DNA from: Chloroflexi bacterium OHK40 | Lineage (GTDB): Bacteria > Chloroflexota > Chloroflexia > Chloroflexales > Chloroflexaceae | DNA length: 48,345 bases | Direction: 5' to 3' | NCBI GenBank assembly: GCA_004367505.1 | Contig: SFCB01000269.1 | Coordinates: 1-48,345 of the forward strand | Shown here: piece by piece, positions 8,227 to 16,337 of the stretch | Layout: the number at the start of each line of letters is the position of its first letter | Position numbering within the stretch: the first letter of the stretch is position 1 | Position numbers and translations under genes: made by a program | Notes under the pieces: generated by a model | What the model saw: only the letters and a program-made list of their open reading frames with translations | Told to the model about the DNA's origin: nothing | Databases searched by the model: none

Positions 8227-8583
8227 ATGGCAGCGGCAGGAGAGGCGTTGAGCGCCCCGGGGAGCTATGAGGCGATCTACGCAGTCGTGCGGCGCATTCC
8301 GCCCGGGCGCGTGTGCAATTATGGCCGCGTCGCGGCGCTGGCAGGCTACCCGAATCACGCCCGCCTGGTGGGGTATGCCCTCCACGCGCTGCGCACTGGC
8401 CCCGGTGCTGAGGTGCCATGGTGGCGCGTCATCAACCGCCAGGGCTATATCTCGAACGCCTACGAGCCGGCCCTCCAGCGCGCGTTGCTTGAGGCCGAGG
8501 GTGTAGCGGTGGATGACCGCGAGCGGGTCGATCTCGCCCGCTATCTGTGGGAGGGCGATGAGAGCGTGCCTGAGCACGGTTGA
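8227..8583 (+). CDS. Alkyltransferase-like (ATL) protein, MGMT fold without the active-site Cys
   Basis: A 118-residue protein of the MGMT DNA-binding superfamily. The 'IPPGRVCNYGRVAALAGYP' block, 'ARLVGYAL' (Arg46 as the base-flipping finger) and 'VPWWRVIN' (63-70) align with the MGMT core. Where MGMT has PCHRV, this protein has PWWRV, so Trp65 replaces the alkyl-accepting Cys. ATL proteins bind O6-alkylguanine without removing the alkyl group and hand the lesion to nucleotide excision repair; that is known of the family. The start is taken as the ATG at 8227, although no clear ribosome-binding site precedes it. It converges on the methyltransferase gene ending at 8673. Confidence 0.85.
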   Translation: MAAAGEALSAPGSYEAIYAVVRRIPPGRVCNYGRVAALAGYPNHARLVGYALHALRTGPGAEVPWWRVINRQGYISNAYEPALQRALLEAEGVAVDDRERVDLARYLWEGDESVPEHG

Positions 8584-8610
8584 GCGGTCAACGGCGGGCG
8601 GAGCACATCT

Positions 8611-8649
8611 GAACACCATCCGCTCCCGGTTCTCCGCTTCCTGGTGTTC
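8611..8649. terminator. Inverted repeat between convergent genes
   Basis: GAACACCA (8611-8618) and TGGTGTTC (8642-8649) form an 8-bp stem with a 23-nt loop between the two converging stop codons. There is no U-run, so it is at most a weak bidirectional terminator. Confidence 0.3.
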
Positions 8650-8672
8650 GGTTCTCGCGCTCGCCGTTCGCC

Positions 8673-9482
8673 TCAGCGGCGCCGGAGCTCGACCAGATAG
8701 TGGTCCGCCAGCCAGGGCAAAGGCGGCACTCCCTCCATCAGCCGCTCGAACCGATGGAGTGCCCAGGTGAGCCCTGGCCGCCCGCGAGCCCATTCCTCAA
8801 CGTAGCTGGGAGGCAGCAAGGCCCCAATGGCGCTCACGCGAACCGGGGTGAACCACGGCCCGTACGCCCTCCGCAGCGCCCCGATCGAGGGGTAGGTGAT
8901 CGTCAGGTCGCGCCAGCGCACCCCGCCCGACCGCAGCCGACGCAGCGCCTTGCGTGGCTCGCCCCGCCCGAGATACCAGCCCCACTCCCAGGGCACCAGC
9001 GGGCCCATCACACAGAGCAGCGCCGGGGCTCCGGGCCGCAGCAGCCGCGCCAGGCCCGCCGCGAGGCCCCGCTGGTCGGCCACGCAGTTCAGCCCGCCGA
9101 AGTTCGCGAGCGCGCCATCGAAGGGCGCCCCGGTGAACAACTCCAGCGCCTCTGGCTGCGCAAGTTCATGCAGGTCGAGCCGGGCGACATGCACAGAAGC
9201 CCCGAGCCCGGACGCCGCTACCTTGGCCCGCGCCACCGCCAGCATCCCCTCCGATACATCGGTGGCGATCACGCGCACGCCGCGACGGCCGAGGTACACC
9301 GCATCCTCGCCGGTGCCACAACTCAGCTCGAGCACCCGATCGCCCGGCGCGAATGCCGTGTCCAGATGGCGCCAGACGGCCTGACGCATCAGGCGCCCGA
9401 TCAGGCTCCGCGTGAAACGATCGTCGTAACCCGGCGCCATCAGGTCGAAGGGCGACGCCGGCTGATCGGTCGCGCCGCTCAC
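8673..9482 (-). CDS. Class I SAM-dependent methyltransferase, last gene of the glycan operon
   Basis: A 269-residue Rossmann-fold methyltransferase. Motif I is 'VLELSCGTGED' (~50-60), followed by 'VIATDVSEGML' (motif II, SAM ribose-binding acidic residue) and 'FDGALANFGGLNCV' (post-II). The GTG start at 9482 overlaps the TGA of the upstream radical SAM gene in a GTGA tetranucleotide, which indicates translational coupling and fixes the start. It closes the 13-gene run. The acceptor is unknown. Position suggests it methylates a product of the radical SAM/glycan pathway. Confidence 0.85.
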   Translation of the reverse strand: MSGATDQPASPFDLMAPGYDDRFTRSLIGRLMRQAVWRHLDTAFAPGDRVLELSCGTGEDAVYLGRRGVRVIATDVSEGMLAVARAKVAASGLGASVHVARLDLHELAQPEALELFTGAPFDGALANFGGLNCVADQRGLAAGLARLLRPGAPALLCVMGPLVPWEWGWYLGRGEPRKALRRLRSGGVRWRDLTITYPSIGALRRAYGPWFTPVRVSAIGALLPPSYVEEWARGRPGLTWALHRFERLMEGVPPLPWLADHYLVELRRR

Positions 9483-10867
9483 GCCTCCACCTCGTCGGCG
9501 CTCGCAAGCAGCGCGGCCCTGGCCGTGGCGGCGGCGGCATACTTCTCGGCAGCGGCAGCCGGATCGCTCGCCTCCAGCCGGAAGCCGGCCACCTCGTTGC
9601 GCAGCCACTGGTCGGCGAAGCGGTAGTAGCGGCGCGAGTGGCGCCCCCGCACCACGTAGTCCCGGTCGGTGGCCTGCACCCATGCTTTGCCCAGCTCGAT
9701 CTGCTGCTCGATGGCCTGGTAGTAGGGAGTGTTCTTGATCGGGTAGGCAACGGTGGTAAAGAAGATGTTCGGGTTGGCTTTCTTGACGTGGTCGATGGTG
9801 GCCTCGATATCTTCGAGGGTCTCGCCATCGTAGCCCCACATCAGGAACATGCCCACTTCGATCCCGTGCTTCTGGGCCATCTTCGTCGCCCACTGCACCT
9901 GCTCCACCTTCACCCCACGCTGCATCGCGTCGAGGATGCGCTGGCTGCCGCTCTCGGAGCCGATCCAGATCCGGTAGCAGCCCATCTCGGCCAGCGTGGC
10001 GAGCACCTCCTCCTTCATCATCCGGTCGGCGCGCGAGATCGTCTCGAAGGGCAGCCTGAGATTGCGGCGCTTCAGCTCGGCCGCGTAGTCGTAGAGCCAT
10101 TTGTGGCTGATGGTAAACACATCGTCGGCATACCAGACCTGCTCGGGCCGGTAGCGCTCGGCGATGTGCTGCACCTCGGCGGCGGTGTCGAGGGGGCTAC
10201 GGCGACGGTGGGAGTAGCCGAAGACGGCATGGGAGCACCATTTACACTTGTAGGGGCAGCCACGAGCGGTGATCAGGTTGACGCTGCCCATACCGTGATG
10301 GGTACGCCAGATCTCGACGTAGCGCTCAATCGCGATCTGCTCCCGGTCGGGCCAGGGGATGCTATCGATATCGGCGATCTGCGGACGCTCAGGGTTGTAC
10401 TGGGTCAGCCCGAGCTCGTCGCGGAAGATGACGCCCTGAATGCCGTGGAGCCGGTGAGGACCCCGCCGGGCCAGGGCCGGGATGAGCTCGCTGAGGGTCT
10501 GCTCGCCCTCGCCGACCACCACAACATCGGCGCCGTGGTCGAGGTATTGCTCGGGGTAGTTGGCGCTCTCAGGCCCACCCACTACCACCGTCCAGCCACG
10601 GCGCCGGGCCTCGCCCATGATCCAGACGACATTGCCGCGCGTGATCAGGTTGGTGTAGATGCCGAGCACGCCCCGCCCTGCGCTCAGCCGCGCGAGCAGC
10701 GCCTCACGATTGCTGAAGGTCGTGTCGAAGAGCTCGACGGCAAAGCCCTCGCGGCGGAGCCATGCCGAGATGTAGAGCAGCCCGAGCGGCGGGTAGGGCT
10801 TCATAATCTGCTGCTCTTTTTCGTCCTCCCAGAGGAAGTAGCCGTGGGTGAGAAGGATATCCGTCAT
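9479..10867 (-). CDS. B12-binding-domain radical SAM enzyme (second of a tandem pair)
   Basis: A 462-residue protein. The N-terminal ~140 residues have the cobalamin-binding Rossmann architecture ('YPPLGLLYISAWLRREGFAVELFD', 'VVVGGPESANYPEQYLDHGADVVVVGEGE'), without a DxHxxG motif, as is common for this class. The radical SAM core starts with Cys204-xxx-Cys208-xx-Cys211 in 'RGCPYKCKWC', which binds the [4Fe-4S] cluster. 'WYADDVFTISHKWLYD' and 'IGSESGSQRILDAMQRGV' are standard for the B12-rSAM group. Such enzymes carry out methylations or rearrangements at unactivated carbon. It is paralogous to the gene starting at 12554 and coupled to the methyltransferase after it. Confidence 0.9.
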   Translation of the reverse strand: MTDILLTHGYFLWEDEKEQQIMKPYPPLGLLYISAWLRREGFAVELFDTTFSNREALLARLSAGRGVLGIYTNLITRGNVVWIMGEARRRGWTVVVGGPESANYPEQYLDHGADVVVVGEGEQTLSELIPALARRGPHRLHGIQGVIFRDELGLTQYNPERPQIADIDSIPWPDREQIAIERYVEIWRTHHGMGSVNLITARGCPYKCKWCSHAVFGYSHRRRSPLDTAAEVQHIAERYRPEQVWYADDVFTISHKWLYDYAAELKRRNLRLPFETISRADRMMKEEVLATLAEMGCYRIWIGSESGSQRILDAMQRGVKVEQVQWATKMAQKHGIEVGMFLMWGYDGETLEDIEATIDHVKKANPNIFFTTVAYPIKNTPYYQAIEQQIELGKAWVQATDRDYVVRGRHSRRYYRFADQWLRNEVAGFRLEASDPAAAAEKYAAAATARAALLASADEVEA

Positions 10868-10890
10868 CAGGTTGCCTCCATGTCAGATGG

Positions 10891-10906
10891 TTGCGGAGCA
10901 CCGCAA
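10891..10906. other. Small hairpin in the rSAM-rSAM spacer
   Basis: TTGCGG (10891-10896) and CCGCAA (10901-10906) flank an AGCA loop, just upstream of the second radical SAM gene. The role is unknown. Confidence 0.35.
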
Positions 10907-10970
10907 GGCCAGGGTGCGATAGGTAAGCCGCAGCGCGCTCCAGGCGTCCAACCGCGTGCGGTGGCGCCCG

Positions 10971-12554
10971 TCAGTTATGCTCCTTGCTCAGATCGGGCGC
11001 GGCGAGCCGCAGGTAGCCCTTGCGGATCACCGTGGGCGCCTCGCTGCGCTCGCTCACCTCGAGCTGGCCGAGTTTGAACCAGTGATCGGCGAGCTCGGCC
11101 ACGGCGCTCGCGAGCGATTCGAGCGCGGCAGGATCGGCCCGCTGCCCCGCTGGCGCTCCAGCCTCCGCGCGGCAGGCGGCGAGGAGTTGCCGCACCTCCA
11201 GCTCGCGGTGCAGCAGCCGGTGCAGGTGCCGGTAGAAGGGAGAGCGATAGGTCCCCTGGAACATCATCGCCAGGTCGCCGCTGTCGGTCCAGTTGGTCTT
11301 ACTCCCGAGCTGCTCGTGGACGAGCTGGTGGAACCTGGTGCCCGGCAGCGGGTAACTCACGCTCACCCCGATGTTGTCGGGCAGGGCAGTGCGCACCAGG
11401 CGCACCGTTGCGAGAATGTCTTCGAACTGCTCGCCAGGGTAGCCGAACTGAATGAAGAAGCAGGCCCGGATGCCCGCCCGGCGCAGGCGCTCACGGGCAG
11501 CAAGGATCTCCTCGACGGTGATGCCCTTGTCCATGGCGTCGAGGATCTTCTGGCTGCCACTCTCGGCGCCCATCCAGACCTCCACGCAGCCGGCCCGGCG
11601 CAGCCCCTCGACCGCCTCGTCGGTCATCAGGTCGGCCCGCGACTGGATCATAAACGGCACGGCCGCATCGCGCGCGGCCACTTCGCGCCCGAAATCGGCC
11701 ACCCACCGGGGCCGCAGGCCGAAGATGTCGTCCGCGAACCAGATGTGGTCTGGCCGGTAGGTGGCCTTGAGGTAGGCCAACTCATCGGCGACGTTCGCGG
11801 GTGAGCGCATGGCGTAGCGCTGGCCCCAGATCGGCTTTGCGCACCAGTTGCAGTGGAACGGGCAGCCACGGGTGCTGACCATGTTCAGGCTGAAGTAGCC
11901 ATGGGCGCCGATCCAGGCCGCGCGGTAGCGCTCGATCTCAACGAGATCCCACGCCGGGATGGGGAAGACATCCGGCTGGCGCTCGACGGAGCGCTTCGCG
12001 GTGTAGCGCACGCGGCCAGGCGCGTCTGGCTCCGGCAGGACGAGGCCGGCGATCTGCGCGAGCGCGTTGAGGAGCGCGGGCGCATCGGCACGCTCGCGGT
12101 ACTCGCCAGGCTGCCGGCCCAGCAGCAACTCCACAACCTCCCGCAGCGTATGGTCGGGCTCGCCAACGAGGGCCGCCAGGGCGCCCTGGTCCAGATAAAG
12201 TTCGGGGTGGTCACTCACATCGGCACCGCTCACCAGCACCGTGGCGCCGGCCTCACGGGCCATCCTGATCATCGTCAGGGCGGCCTCGCGCATCCGGGTG
12301 AGGCACATCTTGCTGAGAAAGTTGAAGTTATCCTCGTAGATGGCCACAATCCGGGGCTGGTGGCGCTGCAACGCGGCGGCGAACTCGTGCTCGCCCTCGG
12401 CCAGCATGGCATCGAAGAGCGCCACACGGTAGCCGGCCATCCGCAGCACGCTCGCCGCGTAGAGCGTGGCCAACGGTGGGTAGGGTCGCATCTTCTCGGT
12501 CTGCTTCGGGTCGAAGGCCAGAAAGTACGAATGAGCCAGCAGTACGTCGGTCAT
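10971..12554 (-). CDS. B12-binding-domain radical SAM enzyme (first of a tandem pair)
   Basis: A 527-residue protein with the same layout as its downstream neighbour. The B12-binding-like domain is at ~1-145 ('PYPPLATLYAASVLRMAGYRVALFD', 'ATVLVSGADVSDHPELYLDQGALAALVGE'). The radical SAM core has Cys231-xxx-Cys235-xx-Cys238 in 'RGCPFHCNWC', then 'IWFADDIFGLRPRWV' and 'MGAESGSQKILDAMDKGI'. The C-terminal ~120 residues differ from the neighbour and may set substrate choice. The ATG at 12554 is preferred over TTG at 12557 because GAGGAGGG lies about 4 nt upstream of it. The substrate is unknown; the surrounding glycosyltransferases suggest a sugar or lipid carrier. Confidence 0.9.
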   Translation of the reverse strand: MTDVLLAHSYFLAFDPKQTEKMRPYPPLATLYAASVLRMAGYRVALFDAMLAEGEHEFAAALQRHQPRIVAIYEDNFNFLSKMCLTRMREAALTMIRMAREAGATVLVSGADVSDHPELYLDQGALAALVGEPDHTLREVVELLLGRQPGEYRERADAPALLNALAQIAGLVLPEPDAPGRVRYTAKRSVERQPDVFPIPAWDLVEIERYRAAWIGAHGYFSLNMVSTRGCPFHCNWCAKPIWGQRYAMRSPANVADELAYLKATYRPDHIWFADDIFGLRPRWVADFGREVAARDAAVPFMIQSRADLMTDEAVEGLRRAGCVEVWMGAESGSQKILDAMDKGITVEEILAARERLRRAGIRACFFIQFGYPGEQFEDILATVRLVRTALPDNIGVSVSYPLPGTRFHQLVHEQLGSKTNWTDSGDLAMMFQGTYRSPFYRHLHRLLHRELEVRQLLAACRAEAGAPAGQRADPAALESLASAVAELADHWFKLGQLEVSERSEAPTVIRKGYLRLAAPDLSKEHN

Positions 12555-12583
12555 CAACCCTCCTCAACTTTGTCCGGTTGTCG

Positions 12584-14479
12584 TCAACCGAAGTAGGAGC
12601 CATGCACGCGCAGCAGCGCTGCGGCGGCGAAGGCCAGCCAGAAGCCGAGCCAGAGCAGCAACGCTCCGTGGCGCCGGCCAGGCGGGGCAAGATACGCAAC
12701 GCCGAGCGCGAGCAGCAACGCGACCGCCGGCAGGATCGGCAGCAGGTAGCGGCCCTGCTGGATGTACTGGGCGTCGATCAGCGCGTTGAGCGCCAGCGGC
12801 AGCAGTGCCAGCGGAACGAGGGCGAGCAGCGCCCCGAGCGGGGCACGCCGCGCCCGCCCCATGGCGAGCGCGGCCAGCGCGCCTGCCAGGCCAATCACGC
12901 AGAGGCCGCCCAGGGCCCAGGCCCAGAGCGACCCACGCACGAGAGGGATGTGCAGCCACCCGAAGTGACCCCAGAAGCTAGTGAAGAGCCAGGTGGCCCA
13001 CTCGCCAACGGGCATGCCCCACTGGAGCCTGGCCCCTTGCAGCAGCCAGATCAGCTCCTCGACCCGCAGGTAGCGCACGGCAGGGTACAGCGGCGAGTCG
13101 GGGCGCAGGGCGGGCCGCGCCAGCGACCCGTTGGCCACGAGGTTGCCCGGCAAGCCGACCCCCTGAGCCCAGATGTTGCTCACATAGAGGCGCCCGCTGT
13201 CGGCCACGATCCCGAGGCGCACGTCGTGGGCGTAGGCAGCCACGGAGGCGGCGATCTCGGCGCGCACCCCTTCGGGACCGGGAACACTGAACCGGTGCTC
13301 CTGGCGCCGCTCGCCGGTGTAGATCACCAGGCGCCCGCTGGCAGGGCCATGGCTCCAGACCAGCGCGCCAGCCCGCACGATGTTGTTGCGCAGGTAGACG
13401 GTGGCGACATCGGGGAGCACCTGCAGTGCCTCGCCGCCACTCTCGACGACCAGGGCGTAGCCGCCCCTGGCGGCAGCCACCCGTGGCGCGGGGGTGAGCG
13501 TGCGGGCATCGGCCCAGCGGGCCGCCGTGGCCCAGGCGAACTGCCCGCTCAGCCAGAGCCCGGCGATCAGCGGCAGACCGGCTCCGAGCAGCGCCGCCAG
13601 GCCCCGCCGGCGCCACGCCCCCGGACCAGCCGCAGCGCCGAGCCGGAGCAGCCAGATCCCCCCCAGGCCAGCGCCGAGCAGCGCGTACGGGAGCACGGTG
13701 CGCTTGACGCCGAGGCTCAGCCCGGCCAGGAGGCCGAAGAGCAGCAGATCGCGCCGGCGCAGCCCGGAGCTCACGGCGCGTACGAGCAGCAGGCAGAGCA
13801 CAGCGCCCAGCGCATTAGCCAGCGCGTCGTTGGTCATGGCCGCGCCGATGGCGGCTGCCATCGGTTGGAGCGCCACCAGAGCGGCGGCGGCCAGTGGAAT
13901 GAAGGCCTGGCCATGGGTGTCGGTCAGCAGGTGCTGCCCCGCCAGGTAGGTGCAGGCCACGGCGATGGGGAGGAGCAGCGCGTTAAGCGCTCGCAGCAGG
14001 TAGAGCTGGGCCTCGATGCTCCACCCACCCGTGAGACGGAGCGGAAGGGCGGCCAGCACAAAGTAGAAGGGTGGGTCGCCACCCACCTGGCGGGGCATGT
14101 GGAAGAGCGCACTGGCCTCGGCAAGCGTGATCGGGAGCGGCGCCGGGGTGACGCCCAGAAGGTGATCGTAGAAGCTGGCGCGCGCCATCGACTCCGTGAT
14201 CCGCCGCTCGAGCGCCGGGCTGTGATCCCAGCGCGTGGGGATCCGCCCGAGCTCGGCGGTGAGCCCGGCAAACTCGAAGAGCATGGGCTCGTCGGGCGCC
14301 TGCCAGGGTGGCACGCCCAGGGCGTAGATCAACCCGTGGCACAGGCCGATCAGCATGAGCAGGGCCAGGTGGATTGTCGTTCGGCGCTTGTCCATCATCG
14401 CCTGTTCGTGGCCTGTCTCCGGGAGCGAACCGCTGGCCAACGGCCCGGTGACGCCCCTGCGGGCCTCGCTCCCGCTCAT
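12584..14479 (-). CDS. GT-C type membrane glycosyltransferase-like protein (DUF2142/PMT-like)
   Basis: A 631-residue polytopic protein with about 11-13 transmembrane helices. The first outer loop contains 'PPWQAPDEPMLFEF' (Asp63-Glu64), the acidic pair expected in GT-C/DUF2142 and PMT-like enzymes, which transfer sugars from polyprenyl-phosphate donors outside the membrane. A large soluble segment (residues ~335-490, 'GEALQVLPDVATVYLRNN' onward) is inserted between helices and looks like a beta-rich extracytoplasmic domain. The start is uncertain: ATG at 14479, or the pair of ATGs at 14398/14395, where the more typical N-terminus MMDKRRTTIHLALLML begins. It lies 20 bp after the HprK-like gene. 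Confidence 0.75.
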   Translation of the reverse strand: MSGSEARRGVTGPLASGSLPETGHEQAMMDKRRTTIHLALLMLIGLCHGLIYALGVPPWQAPDEPMLFEFAGLTAELGRIPTRWDHSPALERRITESMARASFYDHLLGVTPAPLPITLAEASALFHMPRQVGGDPPFYFVLAALPLRLTGGWSIEAQLYLLRALNALLLPIAVACTYLAGQHLLTDTHGQAFIPLAAAALVALQPMAAAIGAAMTNDALANALGAVLCLLLVRAVSSGLRRRDLLLFGLLAGLSLGVKRTVLPYALLGAGLGGIWLLRLGAAAGPGAWRRRGLAALLGAGLPLIAGLWLSGQFAWATAARWADARTLTPAPRVAAARGGYALVVESGGEALQVLPDVATVYLRNNIVRAGALVWSHGPASGRLVIYTGERRQEHRFSVPGPEGVRAEIAASVAAYAHDVRLGIVADSGRLYVSNIWAQGVGLPGNLVANGSLARPALRPDSPLYPAVRYLRVEELIWLLQGARLQWGMPVGEWATWLFTSFWGHFGWLHIPLVRGSLWAWALGGLCVIGLAGALAALAMGRARRAPLGALLALVPLALLPLALNALIDAQYIQQGRYLLPILPAVALLLALGVAYLAPPGRRHGALLLWLGFWLAFAAAALLRVHGSYFG

Positions 14480-14499
14480 CGCCAGGCAACCAGAGCCCC

Positions 14500-15498
14500 C
14501 TAGCTGTCGGTCAGGTGCTTCAGGAGGGTCACGGCAGTGCCCGGGTCACTACCGACACGCAGCCGGTAGGCGCCGCTGGCGGCAAGCGCTGCGGCCACGG
14601 TCGGGGCCTGGTCGCGCAGCAAATCAAACCCTGGTTCCCGCGGGTCACTCAGGGCGGCTGCCGCCTCGACCGCCGGGAGCGGTTCGAGCCGGCTGGCCTG
14701 CCCGGAGGAGCGCTCGACAAAGCAGAGGGCGACGCGCTCGGCATGGGTCACCAGCCGCTCCGAGCCGAGGGCGCTCACGTCCACCGTGAGTTTCAGCTTG
14801 CCATTGGCCAGCATGCGGGGCTCGATCCCGGCCAGCTCGGGGAAGAAGCGCGGCGCGTCTGGCAGCAGGTGGATCGGGCCTGGGTGCCCCCAGACGCGCA
14901 GGCCACGGGCCAGGCTCACGCAGACGGTATCTTCGGCAAGCAGGCTGAAGCCAGCGCGCACACAGGCGTAGCAGAGGGTTGATTTGCCGGCCATACTGGC
15001 CCCGACGAGCAGGACGGCCCGCCCGTTGCGCACCACACCGGCGGCATGCACGGGCGTCCGATCGCGCATGTTCACGAGCAGGAAGCCCAGGCACTCCAGG
15101 ACGTTCCGGCGCAAACTGGCCTCGTCGGCGGCCAGGGCGGGGGTTACAAAGGCCAGCGCGTAACCGTGATCAAGCTGGGCTGTCAGCACGCTGGCGCCCG
15201 CAGCAGCCAGGAAGGTGCGGCCATGGGCCCGGAAGACGAAGCGCTCGTCGTGGGCCAGGGGTAGGCCGGCGGAGCCAGGCAGGTGGACGACCACATCAAC
15301 CCGTGCGGCCGGGCCAGCGTCGATGAGCGCCGGGGGAAGCTGGCGCCAGCGCTGGAAGGCGCTGGCGGCGGTCGCGATCACAGCCGCACTGTTGCTGCGA
15401 TAGACCACGGGAACACCGAGCAGCGGCACCTCCAGCACTTCATCGAGGGGCGCGCTCTGGCCGAGCAGATCGGCTGCGGGAGCGAAGGATGTCCTCAT
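14500..15498 (-). CDS. HprK-like P-loop protein
   Basis: A 332-residue protein. Its C-terminal half resembles the HPr kinase/phosphorylase fold: 'HAAGVVRNGRAVLLVGASMAGKST' with Walker A GASMAGKST at 166-174, then 'LLAEDTVCVS' (~187), the Walker B-like strand of HprK proteins. The N-terminal ~140 residues are unlike classical HprK. HprK-related proteins of this kind are known from polysaccharide and RiPP loci, where their targets are unclear. No HPr gene is visible here. Its ATG overlaps the stop of the preceding methyltransferase (ATGA), so the two are translationally coupled. Phosphorylation of a sugar, lipid or small carrier is inference only. Confidence 0.75.
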   Translation of the reverse strand: MRTSFAPAADLLGQSAPLDEVLEVPLLGVPVVYRSNSAAVIATAASAFQRWRQLPPALIDAGPAARVDVVVHLPGSAGLPLAHDERFVFRAHGRTFLAAAGASVLTAQLDHGYALAFVTPALAADEASLRRNVLECLGFLLVNMRDRTPVHAAGVVRNGRAVLLVGASMAGKSTLCYACVRAGFSLLAEDTVCVSLARGLRVWGHPGPIHLLPDAPRFFPELAGIEPRMLANGKLKLTVDVSALGSERLVTHAERVALCFVERSSGQASRLEPLPAVEAAAALSDPREPGFDLLRDQAPTVAAALAASGAYRLRVGSDPGTAVTLLKHLTDS

Positions 15499-16337
15499 AG
15501 CGTTCCGGTAACCAGCGTAAAGGTCTGGATATAGTGGAAGTCGGGGCGTCGCAGGCAGAACGTCGCACTCGCCGGGTCACACAGGGCGGCCAGCGCGGCC
15601 CAATCATCGGGATCGAGGTAGGGGCGCAGGTGATCGCCCCAGTAGCCCCGGAAGAGCGCCTCCACGAGGTAGGCCTCGTCGGCCGGGGCTAGCGGGGCCA
15701 CCCGTTCTACCACCACCGTCTGTGGGCGCACCTGCCGCAGACCCGCGCCGCGCAGCAGCCCGACGAGCGCGCGAATGGCTGTAGTGTCGGCCTCGCGGAG
15801 GCCGTACTTGTCGCGGTAGTAGGCGCGGTTGGCCTCAGTGGCCACCCGCTCGAGCCGGGCATCCCAGGCGAAGACCATCTCGGGGAGCAGGTGGCTCTGG
15901 CCAAGGGCGAGCCGCCCACCGGGTCGCAGAAGCCCGGCGAGCGTCCGGGCGGCACCGAGCGGCTCGCGCAGGTGGTTGATCGTATTCACGCACCAGACGA
16001 GGTCGAAGCTGCCGGGGCGCAGCGGCGGGCGGGCGATATCGGCCTGGAGCACCACGGCGGCGCCGCCTGCGGCCCGGGCGATGCGCGTGTGGGCCGTGGC
16101 GAGGTCGATGCCCAGCGCCATGCCGCCGGGCGCCACTCGCTCGGCCAGCCAGAGGGTCGTGGAACCCACGCCGCAGCCGGCGTCCAGGGCCTGCTGGCCG
16201 CTCCGCAGGCCAAGGCCGTCGATCAGGGCGCGCAACTCGGGCTCCGCAAAGGCGTTGAAGAGCTGGAGCTTGCGGCCATAGTTGCGCTCGGGCGTGTCGC
16301 CGAGGAGGCCCGGCGGTGCTGGTGGAGCTGTTGTCAT
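15495..16337 (-). CDS. Class I SAM-dependent methyltransferase
   Basis: A 280-residue methyltransferase. Motif I is 'ALDAGCGVGSTTLWLAERV' (~50-68), motif II 'ALGIDLATAHTRIAR', and 'FDLVWCVNTINHLREPLGAARTLAGLLRPGGRLAL' supplies motifs III-IV. The ATG at 16337 overlaps the stop of the GT87 gene in ATGA, which fixes this start over longer in-frame alternatives reaching into the GT87 gene. Its own stop overlaps the start of the HprK-like gene. UbiE/sterol-like methyltransferases have this layout, but in this context O- or C-methylation of a sugar or polyprenol intermediate is as likely. Confidence 0.88.
   Translation of the reverse strand: MTTAPPAPPGLLGDTPERNYGRKLQLFNAFAEPELRALIDGLGLRSGQQALDAGCGVGSTTLWLAERVAPGGMALGIDLATAHTRIARAAGGAAVVLQADIARPPLRPGSFDLVWCVNTINHLREPLGAARTLAGLLRPGGRLALGQSHLLPEMVFAWDARLERVATEANRAYYRDKYGLREADTTAIRALVGLLRGAGLRQVRPQTVVVERVAPLAPADEAYLVEALFRGYWGDHLRPYLDPDDWAALAALCDPASATFCLRRPDFHYIQTFTLVTGTL

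Noticed and set aside
8628-8660. Purine-rich AGAACCG/ACCAGGA runs shared with 26309-26337 and 31368-31398
   Set aside because: Similarity is low-complexity and cannot be aligned over a defined unit, so not called as a repeat family.
9483-10100. Longer start for the methyltransferase ending at 8673
   Set aside because: The added N-terminal part is an out-of-frame reading of the radical SAM gene; the GTGA overlap fixes the start at 9482.
9638-11077. Long plus-strand frame of 479 codons
   Set aside because: Antisense to two radical SAM genes with clear motifs; its own sequence is Val/Gly/His-rich with no recognisable fold.
12476-14503. 675-codon plus-strand frame
   Set aside because: Antisense to a polytopic membrane protein; very Gln/Pro/Arg-rich, no domain.
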